This document shows positions 1-6,886 of a stretch of 25,922 nucleotides of DNA, one piece after another. Position 1 is the first letter of the stretch. Each line of letters starts with the position of its first letter. This stretch comes from JBCCGR01 sp039029195 (GTDB taxonomy: Bacteria > Pseudomonadota > Alphaproteobacteria > Rhizobiales > Rhizobiaceae): positions 1 through 25,922 of the forward strand of contig JBCCGR010000059.1 of NCBI GenBank assembly GCA_039029195.1, read 5' to 3'. The notes beneath the pieces are model-generated. The model saw only the letters and a program-made list of their open reading frames with translations, was not told the DNA's origin and ran no database searches. A program made the translations under genes and the position numbers.

Positions 1-65
1 CTGACGACCCGCAATAATGCGATCGGAAAAAGTAATCTGCAGCTATCGTTTGGGAGGACGAATAT

Positions 66-1079
66 ATGAATAGACTACTCGGAACCGTGGCATTTGCCGC
101 AACATTGCTTGTGGCAGGTGCAGCATCAGCTTTTGAATGCAAGCGGCCGGAGGCATCAATGGACAAGCCGGGCGGCTTTCCGGAACGCGCGCTGACCATG
201 GTTGTACCTTACGGACCCGCGGGTGGGTCAGGTCAGGTGGCGGCTGCCATGGCGGAAGCCGTAACGGGGCTCACCGGTATTCCCATCAACCGTGACCACA
301 AGCCGGGCGGCTCCGGTACGGTGGGAATGACGGCTTACATGGCGTCTCCCGCAGATGGCTACAACGTACTTGAGCACATCGATGATGCGTCCTCTGCACA
401 CGCGTTGAACTCATCCCTGCCCAACCCGGCGAAAGATCTGATTCCACTTGTGATCAGCCAGGTGACATTCAGCCAGATTTACATTCGCGCGAATGAAACA
501 CGCTTTACAGACTGGCCCTCGTTCGTGGAGTGGGTGAAAGCCCAGGGCGGCAAAGCTACAATCGCGAACGTGTCCAAAGAAGGCTCTATGGAGCGGGTCA
601 CAATGGGCTTCATCACCGACGCAACCGGTATGTCGATCCAGCAGATATCCTTTGACAAGGGTGCCCCGCGTTATGGTGCCTTGCTGGGTGGTCAGGTTGA
701 TGCCCTGTTTGAACAGCCGGGTGACGTGCGCAACTTCTTGGACGCAGGACAATTCAAGCCGATCCTTACGATCTTTAACGAGCGTCCAGGTGCATTCTCT
801 GACACAATGACACACCGTGAAGCTGGCATGGATTTCGATCCGCTGCTGCGGTTCCGTGGTTTTTACGTACACGCCGATGCGCCTGCCGACCGGGTTGAAT
901 GGCTAAAGTGGGCCTTTCAGCGCGGCTATTGCGAAAAAAGCTATCAGGCGTTCAATGAAAGCAAATTCATGACCGTCATTGACAGCTATCGCGACACCGA
1001 CGGTGCAAAGGAGCTTATTACACGGTCGATCGGCCAGTACCGCGATGTTTACAAGGCAATGGGCTTGGAAGTTAAGTAA
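66..1079 (+). CDS. tctC: TctC-type substrate-binding protein of a tripartite tricarboxylate (TTT) transporter
   Basis: Periplasmic binding protein that captures an organic anion and delivers it to the TctAB membrane complex. The 337-residue product has a Sec signal peptide (hydrophobic run about residues 6-21, likely cleavage after ASA at 22). It also has the family pattern MVVPYGPAGGSGQVA and the later KPGGSGTVG loop. Length is normal for the family. A strong GGGAGG site at 52-57 lies 8 nt before the ATG. It is the first gene of tctC-tctB-tctA and is separated from tctB by two hairpins, a common way of giving the binding protein more transcript than the membrane subunits. TTT binding proteins have many ligands (citrate, tartrate, terephthalate, sulfolactate and others), so the substrate cannot be read from the sequence. 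The neighbouring CoA ligase and acylating dehydrogenase suggest a small carboxylate such as sulfoacetate. Confidence 0.9.
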   Translation: MNRLLGTVAFAATLLVAGAASAFECKRPEASMDKPGGFPERALTMVVPYGPAGGSGQVAAAMAEAVTGLTGIPINRDHKPGGSGTVGMTAYMASPADGYNVLEHIDDASSAHALNSSLPNPAKDLIPLVISQVTFSQIYIRANETRFTDWPSFVEWVKAQGGKATIANVSKEGSMERVTMGFITDATGMSIQQISFDKGAPRYGALLGGQVDALFEQPGDVRNFLDAGQFKPILTIFNERPGAFSDTMTHREAGMDFDPLLRFRGFYVHADAPADRVEWLKWAFQRGYCEKSYQAFNESKFMTVIDSYRDTDGAKELITRSIGQYRDVYKAMGLEVK

Positions 1080-1122
1080 GTCACCCTTGTGACGATTTGC
1101 GTGGCGCTAGTGGGCGCCACGT
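1080..1122 (+). promoter_or_regulatory. Two tandem hairpins between tctC and tctB
   Basis: GTCAC/GTGAC (1080-1084 and 1089-1093) is followed by a stronger stem, CGTGGCGC/GCGCCACG (1100-1107 and 1114-1121). The second has an 8-bp perfect stem with a 6-nt loop. No T-run follows it, so a rho-independent terminator is unlikely. A role in protecting the tctC mRNA 3' end or partly attenuating tctBA is the usual interpretation for this position. Confidence 0.5.
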
Positions 1123-1149
1123 AATTTCCATACCTTGGAGGAACACGCC

Positions 1150-1695
1150 TTGGGACGTTTGACACGCACCCACTTGGTTGAGGCCGCAGCCTTTCTGCTG
1201 ATTGTTGCAGTTTTTTATGTGTATTCTTTCGAGTTCAACCAGCCCATTGAAATATACCGTTATGGCGCAACAGCTTGGCCTCGTGTGACCATTGGCATTT
1301 TGCTGATCGCCACGCTTGGGAATATCTGGTTTCAATATAAAAACGGATCTTCTTCGCAAGGCACAATCGGCCACAGCGATGATGGCGCAGATTTCAGCGA
1401 TTTCAGAACGATCAGGCGGATGACGGCCGTTCTGCTGACACCTCTCATTTTTGCCTGGTTACTCAAACCGATCGGTATCTATTTTTCCGCCCCTTTCTTC
1501 ATCGCCACCGTAATTTGGTTGTTCGGTGAACGCCGATGGAAAGCGATCTTCATTATGACGGTGGTAATCTATGTCGTGTTCATCGGGCTATTCCTTGTCG
1601 TCCTGAACGCGCCTTTGCCTCAGGGCAATGTATCTCCATTCTATGACTTTAGTGCCTGGATCCTGAAGATGAACGCTAAATTGCAGGGTCTGTGA
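1150..1695 (+). CDS. tctB: TctB-type small membrane subunit of the TTT transporter
   Basis: Small integral membrane component of the TTT transporter, about four transmembrane helices. Hydrophobic segments include AAAFLLIVAVFYVYSF near the N-terminus, VTIGILLIATLGNIWF, and a cluster in the C-terminal half (VLLTPLIFAWLL, FIATVIWLF, IFIMTVVIYVVFIGLFLVV). I place the start at the TTG at 1150. A perfect GGAGG (1137-1141) lies 8 nt upstream, whereas the in-frame TTG at 1135 overlaps that ribosome site. This gives 181 residues, typical of TctB. The gene ends 7 nt before tctA, so the two are probably translated from the same message. TctB proteins are poorly conserved, so the call rests on topology, size and position between tctC and tctA. 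Confidence 0.85.
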   Translation: MGRLTRTHLVEAAAFLLIVAVFYVYSFEFNQPIEIYRYGATAWPRVTIGILLIATLGNIWFQYKNGSSSQGTIGHSDDGADFSDFRTIRRMTAVLLTPLIFAWLLKPIGIYFSAPFFIATVIWLFGERRWKAIFIMTVVIYVVFIGLFLVVLNAPLPQGNVSPFYDFSAWILKMNAKLQGL

Positions 1696-1702
1696 GCAAG
1701 CT

Positions 1703-3193
1703 ATGATAGATAATTTTCTGTCCGGATCCGCAGCTCTTTTTGGGGATCCATTTACTATCGGGATCTTTGTCTTCGGAGTAATCGGTGGCATGCTTTTCGG
1801 CGCCATTCCAGGCGTCAGCATGTTAACACTTGCCGCAATATTGTTGCCATTCACTGCCGCGCTCGAACCTGCCCAGGGCGTGATGCTCTTTGCGGTGATT
1901 TACTGCACCGGGACCTATGGCGGCGCGATCACTGCAATCCTTTTTAATATTCCCGGTTCTGCTGAAAACGCACCAACTGCTTTCGATGGCTACCCGATGA
2001 CCCAAAATGGCCAGTCCGGCAAAGCTGTCGGTGCCGCAGTATTGTGTTCTGCTATCGGCGGTATCGCCTCGGCACTGGTGATGATGGCTGCCACCGAACC
2101 TCTCGCCAATTGGGCCATTCGCAACATCGGCCCGCCGGAAATTTTCGCACTGGTCTTTTTCGGATTGGCGGTAGCGTCATCCATCGGAGCGCGCACCATC
2201 TGGAAGGGTTGGATGTCTGTGCTAATCGGGCTCTTGATCGCAACGATCGGGCAAGACCCGGTGGGCGGAATAAACCGCTACAACTTTGGCCTTTCAGATC
2301 TCGCCGCCGGGATCGCATTTGTTCCCGCCATATTGGGCTTCTTTGCGGTTTCCGAAATCTTCGTGCAGGCAGAGAAAAAAGCAAGTGGCAAATACAAGGC
2401 ACCAAAAGTTTCCATGACCTTCCCGTCATGGCTTGAATTATGGATGCACAAGATCGCGGTCTTACGGTCCATCATTGTCGGGTTTCTGTGTGGCATTTTG
2501 CCCGGTATCGGCGCGACTTTGGCGGCCTTCATGAGTTATGGCGAAGCCGTTCGCTGGTCCAAAAACCGTGATGAATTTGGCAAAGGTAAACTTGAAGGCG
2601 TAATTTCGGCCGAAACTGCAAATAACGCCGCCACCGGTGCTGCGATGATCCCGCTGCTTGCCCTGGGCCTTCCTGGCGGAGCGCTGACGGCAATGATGGT
2701 TGCGGTCTTTCAGATGCATGATCTGCAACCGGGGCCATTGGTCTTTATGCTGTCGCCAGATTTGATCTGGATTGTCTTTGCGGCGATGTTTTATGCCAAC
2801 CTTTCGATCCTGATTATTGGCTTGGTCGAAACCAAGACGATCCTCAACCTTCTCAAGATCCCGTTTCAGTTTTTAGCGCCCCTGATCCTGATGCTGGCAA
2901 CAACCGGCGCCTATATCGGCCGCGGATTGGTCCTTGACGTCATAGTCATGTTCCTGGCCGGTATCTTTGGCTATTTGCTGCGCCGTTCCGGGTTTTCCAT
3001 CCCGGGCATCGTGTTGGGATTGATCTTGGGAAAAATAGGTGAACAAAACTTCGCCCAAGGAATGCAGATGGTGCATTATGATCTCCTCACTTATTTCTCA
3101 CGTCCGATCTGTGCGATTCTGATTTTTGCCGGGGTCATTACACTTGGCTCCAGTGTATACCGAGCCTTTAAAGCGCCCATACCAAGCCAGTAA
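1703..3193 (+). CDS. tctA: TctA-type large permease subunit of the TTT transporter
   Basis: Large membrane subunit (DUF112/TctA family) that forms the translocation path for the anion delivered by TctC. The product has 496 residues, the usual family length, with about 11-12 hydrophobic segments. The conserved N-terminal signature is visible: GGMLFGAIPGVSMLT at about 28-42, followed by the YGGAITAILFNIPG loop and the FDGYPM motif. A second glycine/proline-rich repeat occurs mid-protein (FLCGILPGIGATLAAF and ALGLPGGALTAMM), reflecting the internal repeat of this family. It starts 7 nt after tctB and is followed 29 nt later by the acylating aldehyde dehydrogenase, apparently in the same operon. 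Its ortholog in sulfolactate-degrading roseobacters (SlcF/G/H-type system) shows TTT transporters can serve sulfonates, which fits but does not prove the substrate here. Confidence 0.93.
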   Translation: MIDNFLSGSAALFGDPFTIGIFVFGVIGGMLFGAIPGVSMLTLAAILLPFTAALEPAQGVMLFAVIYCTGTYGGAITAILFNIPGSAENAPTAFDGYPMTQNGQSGKAVGAAVLCSAIGGIASALVMMAATEPLANWAIRNIGPPEIFALVFFGLAVASSIGARTIWKGWMSVLIGLLIATIGQDPVGGINRYNFGLSDLAAGIAFVPAILGFFAVSEIFVQAEKKASGKYKAPKVSMTFPSWLELWMHKIAVLRSIIVGFLCGILPGIGATLAAFMSYGEAVRWSKNRDEFGKGKLEGVISAETANNAATGAAMIPLLALGLPGGALTAMMVAVFQMHDLQPGPLVFMLSPDLIWIVFAAMFYANLSILIIGLVETKTILNLLKIPFQFLAPLILMLATTGAYIGRGLVLDVIVMFLAGIFGYLLRRSGFSIPGIVLGLILGKIGEQNFAQGMQMVHYDLLTYFSRPICAILIFAGVITLGSSVYRAFKAPIPSQ

Positions 3194-3222
3194 GACACAG
3201 CAAAACCTAGGAGGATGCGGCA

Positions 3223-4608
3223 ATGAGTGAAGCCGGCATTGCAGCGATTGTGGCCCGGGCAAAGGCTGCCCAAGCACGCTACGAGACTGAAGGGTCGCAA
3301 GAACGCTATGATCGCGCTGCACAGGCCGCTGCCTGGGCAATTATGGAGCCAAGTCGCAATCGCCACCTGGCGGAACTTGCCGTGCAGACCACAGGGCTTG
3401 GAAACGTGCCCGACAAAATCACCAAAAACCACCGCAAAACACTTGGGCTAATGCACGATATTCAGAATGCTGTGACCTTTGGCGTGATGTCCGATGATCC
3501 AGCGACAGGCATCACGGAAATCGCGCGTGCGAAGGGCGTCGTCGCGGCGATTGTGCCCTCAACGAATCCAGCCGCCACGCCTGCTAACAACATCATCAAC
3601 GCCCTGAAGTGTGGCAACGCAATCGTAATCGCTCCTTCTCCGAAGGGTGTGGCCTGCGCGGAACGCTTGTTGGAATATGTGCACACAGAATTCGCCAAGA
3701 TCAACGAGAACCCAGACCTGGTGCAGATGGTGCCCGCGCCGGGGTCAAAAGAAAAGACGCAGGCTTTGATGGAAGCTTGTGACATGATCGTCGCCACCGG
3801 CAGCCAGAACAACGTCTATCGCGCTCAGACCGCAGGCACACCAGCTGTAGCAGTTGGCGCTGGCAATGTGACAGTGATTGTGGACGAAACCGCCGATCTG
3901 GACGCGGCAGCTGAAAAGATCCGTGCATCGAAGTGTTTTGACAATGCGACCTCTTGTAGTTCGGAAAATGCCGTTGTCGTGGTCGACGCAGCCTATTCTG
4001 CTTTTGTCGCCGCGATGGAGCGAACCGGTGGCGCACTGGTGGAGGATGAGGCCGGGATCATTGCCAAGCTTTGGCCTGACGGGCATCTGAACCGTTCGGT
4101 GATTGCGCAAGATGCCGAAAAGATGATCGCCGCCCTTGATCTCAATGTACCAGAAGGAACTGACTACATCGCTGTTCCAACAAGCGGCATTGGACCCGAC
4201 CATCCTTTATCGGGAGAGAAGTTAAGCCGAGTTCTTGCACTGTATCGAGCACGAGATTTCGACGAAGCCGTAACAGTGACACGACGCATTCAGGACCATC
4301 AGGGGGCAGGCCATTCGGTCGGCTTACATTCCACCGACGAAGGCCGCGCAAGCACCTTGGCGACAGCCATCCCCACCAGCCGGGTGATCGTCAATCAAGC
4401 GCACACATTCGCCACGGGTGGGTCGTTCACCAACGGTATGCCATTTTCGCTGTCCATGGGCTGCGGGACTTGGGGCGGCAATTCGGTCAACGAAAATGTC
4501 AACTACCGCCACTTCCTGCAATCCACTAAAATCATTCGCGAAATTCCATCGCGAGAGCCAAGTCTGGAAACAATCTTTTCAGATTACTGGAACAGGGCCG
4601 GCCAATGA
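3223..4608 (+). CDS. CoA-acylating aldehyde dehydrogenase, sulfoacetaldehyde dehydrogenase (SauS)-like
   Basis: Predicted to interconvert an acyl-CoA and its aldehyde with NAD(P)H. The 461-residue protein matches the EutE/AdhE-N/SauS branch of the aldehyde dehydrogenases. Visible are the nucleotide/CoA segment VVAAIVPSTNPAATPANN (about 107-124), VGAGN (211-215), and the active-site motif FDNATSCSSEN with catalytic Cys245, corresponding to FDNxxxCxSEQ of AdhE. A GAGG site (3211-3214) lies 8 nt before the ATG. Its stop overlaps the next start (ATGA), so it is translationally coupled to an acyl-CoA ligase. That pairing is the arrangement of sauS-sauT in sulfoacetate degraders, where sulfoacetate becomes sulfoacetyl-CoA and then sulfoacetaldehyde. 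Other substrates (oxalyl-CoA/glyoxylate, succinyl-CoA, malonyl-CoA) cannot be excluded. The family call is secure; the substrate is inference. Confidence 0.85.
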   Translation: MSEAGIAAIVARAKAAQARYETEGSQERYDRAAQAAAWAIMEPSRNRHLAELAVQTTGLGNVPDKITKNHRKTLGLMHDIQNAVTFGVMSDDPATGITEIARAKGVVAAIVPSTNPAATPANNIINALKCGNAIVIAPSPKGVACAERLLEYVHTEFAKINENPDLVQMVPAPGSKEKTQALMEACDMIVATGSQNNVYRAQTAGTPAVAVGAGNVTVIVDETADLDAAAEKIRASKCFDNATSCSSENAVVVVDAAYSAFVAAMERTGGALVEDEAGIIAKLWPDGHLNRSVIAQDAEKMIAALDLNVPEGTDYIAVPTSGIGPDHPLSGEKLSRVLALYRARDFDEAVTVTRRIQDHQGAGHSVGLHSTDEGRASTLATAIPTSRVIVNQAHTFATGGSFTNGMPFSLSMGCGTWGGNSVNENVNYRHFLQSTKIIREIPSREPSLETIFSDYWNRAGQ

Positions 4609-6098
4609 TGATCGATCGCCAAACCCCACCGGCCGGTACCGTCCGTGACTGGGTGGATTCACGGGCAAACGATGGCGGCACTGCGTTCGTGTTTCCGGAA
4701 ACCGGGGAAATATTGACCTGGCCGGACCTGAAGGCGCATTCAGCAAAAATTGCCGGAGATTTGACGGCGCAGGGAATTGAGAAGGGCGAAAGCGTCGTTG
4801 TGATGCACCCCAATGGGCTGGAGGGCATCAAAGCACTCTTTTCAGCGCTTTATGGTGGCTTCCGAGTGACCATGCTCAACCTTGCGGCCGGCCCCGACGC
4901 TTTGGGCTATGCCATGGAGCATTCTGAAGCGCGCGTTGCATTTGTGCATGACTCGCAGTTTGAAACCTTCAATCAGGTTCGCCCGGACAATCTGAACCTG
5001 TTCGCGCCAAGTGACGAAAGCAAAGCACTGTATGACGTTGCCCCAACTGACGATGCCCTGTTGATGTATACTTCGGGTACAACCGGGCGTCCCAAAGGGG
5101 TCGTGCACACGCAATCTAGTCTGCTTGCCGGTGGATGGACCGTCAGCGTGGCGCATGAACTGACGTCGCAAGATCGAGGAATGGGTGTTCTGCCATTTTA
5201 CCATATCAATGGGTTGTGCGTTTCGATCATGGGAAGTTTGGTTTCTGGCGGTTCGCTCGCCATGGTATCGCGATTTTCCGCCAGCAAGTTTTGGGGTCAG
5301 GCCGCAGACGGCGGCATCACTTGGTTCTCCGTGGTCCCAACGATAATTAGTCATTTGCTACACGGCGCCGCCGAACCTAAACCGGCGCTAAAAGCACAAC
5401 TTCGGTTTGCACGATCCGCTTCATCGGCGCTCGCTGTGGAAACACAACGCGCCTTTCAGGACCGCTTTGGGCTCGCGATAGTGGAATCTCTTGGCCTTAC
5501 GGAAACTGCGGCGCAGTGCCTGGTCAATCCGCTTGATCCGGCACTTCACAAGATCGGATCTGCAGGCAAAGCGATCAGCAATGAGGCTCGTATCGCTGAG
5601 GAAAGCGGAAAGGAATGCGCAAGCGGCGTCGAGGGTGAAATCCAGATCCGTGGCCCTAATGTTATGAAGGAATATCTGCGCAACCCTAAGGCTACCTCAG
5701 ATTCTTTTCACGGAGACTGGCTTCGCACCGGCGATTTGGGCCGTATGGACGAAGACGGATTTGTTTTTGTCACCGGACGGCTCAAGGAGCTGATCATCAA
5801 AGGCGGTGAAAACATCGCGCCCCGCGAGATTGACGAAGCCCTGTATGAGCATCCCGATGTTGTTGAAGCAGCAGCCTTCGCGCGACCATGTGAACGTTAT
5901 GGCGAGCGTGTTGAAGCTGCCGTCCGACTTAGCGAGGCTTCAACAACCAGTAGCGCTGACCTGCTCGCGCTTTGCGTGGAGCGCGTCGGGCAATTCAAAG
6001 CGCCGGATATTGTGCACATTCTGCCCGAACTCCCCAAAGGTCCTTCAGGAAAAATTCAGCGGCTCCATCTGAACGAGATGCTTAACAAGGCAGAATGA
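4605..6098 (+). CDS. AMP-forming acyl-CoA ligase, sulfoacetate-CoA ligase (SauT)-like or oxalate-CoA ligase-like
   Basis: Member of the ANL superfamily: activates a carboxylic acid with ATP, then forms its CoA thioester. The 497-residue protein shows the P-loop YTSGTTGRPKGVVHTQ (155-170), the LGLTETAA motif, the TGDLG motif with the hinge region (GRLKELIIKGGENIAP), and the C-terminal catalytic lysine in PSGKIQRLHL. The substrate-pocket region (FYHINGL, RFSASKFW) resembles that of short polar acid ligases such as oxalyl-CoA synthetase and SauT. The start overlaps the stop of the acylating dehydrogenase by 4 nt (ATGA); a second ATG immediately follows. The pair makes an aldehyde from an acid at the cost of ATP and NAD(P)H. 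It is convergent with the exporter gene, with only 20 nt between the stops and no clear terminator. Confidence 0.85.
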   Translation: MMIDRQTPPAGTVRDWVDSRANDGGTAFVFPETGEILTWPDLKAHSAKIAGDLTAQGIEKGESVVVMHPNGLEGIKALFSALYGGFRVTMLNLAAGPDALGYAMEHSEARVAFVHDSQFETFNQVRPDNLNLFAPSDESKALYDVAPTDDALLMYTSGTTGRPKGVVHTQSSLLAGGWTVSVAHELTSQDRGMGVLPFYHINGLCVSIMGSLVSGGSLAMVSRFSASKFWGQAADGGITWFSVVPTIISHLLHGAAEPKPALKAQLRFARSASSALAVETQRAFQDRFGLAIVESLGLTETAAQCLVNPLDPALHKIGSAGKAISNEARIAEESGKECASGVEGEIQIRGPNVMKEYLRNPKATSDSFHGDWLRTGDLGRMDEDGFVFVTGRLKELIIKGGENIAPREIDEALYEHPDVVEAAAFARPCERYGERVEAAVRLSEASTTSSADLLALCVERVGQFKAPDIVHILPELPKGPSGKIQRLHLNEMLNKAE

Positions 6099-6118
6099 GC
6101 TTCGCGATTGCCTCGTGG

Positions 6119-6886
6119 CTAGCTTAGGCCGTTTAGGATCAAGCGACACCCCATAAAGAAAAACGCAACAAGAACCGCCTTGCGGAAAAATTCCTGACTG
6201 ACATGGGCGCGCAGCACCTCGCCAATGCGAAACGCAACCAGCACCACACAGAGCGCCAAGGCCGATTTCACAAGCATCGGGAGGGTCAAAACCCCTGCGA
6301 CAACCTGACCCGCGCCTAAGGGGAGCGCTCCGGCGAGAAACAGAAAACCCGTTGCACCGATAAAGGTCTCTTTGGAGACACCCCGCGCGACCAGATACAT
6401 TGCAACGGTCGGCGACCAGATTGAACTGATCCCGCCAAGCGTTCCAGACACGACGCCAAACCCCAGATGCCAGCCGCGCCCCGGCCCAATTGTGAAGGTG
6501 ATGGGAAGCAACAGATTGAGTGAAAAGAGAACCATAGCGACCCCAATCGCCACGGTCAAAAGCGCGGTTGGATAATCGGCGATGAACATTGAGGCGATGA
6601 ATATACAGACCACAATCGCAATCGCAAAGAGCCAGTATTCTCGCGCGATCTCGGCCTTGTTGGAGGCATGAGTAAATTGCAATGCATTGGTCACTAGGAT
6701 TGAAAGCCATAATAGAGGAATGGCCTCGGTCGGCGGCATGATCAGAGTGAGGAACGCCATGGAGGCCGCTGGCAAACCGATCCCGAGAAATCCCTTTATG
6801 ATCCCTGCGAACAGAAATATCACAACCAGCAGAGCCGTCTGAGCCGGGTCGAAATTTTGAATTAGCGCGGCGATCGCATCGGTCAT
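6119..6886 (-). CDS. TauE/SafE-family membrane anion exporter
   Basis: Integral membrane protein of the TauE/SafE family (PF01925-type), which includes sulfite and sulfoacetate exporters linked to sulfonate catabolism. The 255-residue product has about 7-8 hydrophobic segments in two similar halves, with FLFAGIIKGFLGIGLPAASMAFLT cut here to its core KGFLGIGLPAASM near residues 32-44 and the second-half counterpart GFGVVSGTLGGISSIWSP. These glycine/proline-rich repeats are the family hallmark. Its ATG overlaps the stop of the upstream FAD dehydrogenase by 4 nt, so the two are one minus-strand operon. Next to SauS/SauT-like genes it would most simply export sulfite or excess sulfonate; the family also contains exporters of other anions, so this is inferred from context. 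Confidence 0.85.
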   Translation of the reverse strand: MTDAIAALIQNFDPAQTALLVVIFLFAGIIKGFLGIGLPAASMAFLTLIMPPTEAIPLLWLSILVTNALQFTHASNKAEIAREYWLFAIAIVVCIFIASMFIADYPTALLTVAIGVAMVLFSLNLLLPITFTIGPGRGWHLGFGVVSGTLGGISSIWSPTVAMYLVARGVSKETFIGATGFLFLAGALPLGAGQVVAGVLTLPMLVKSALALCVVLVAFRIGEVLRAHVSQEFFRKAVLVAFFFMGCRLILNGLS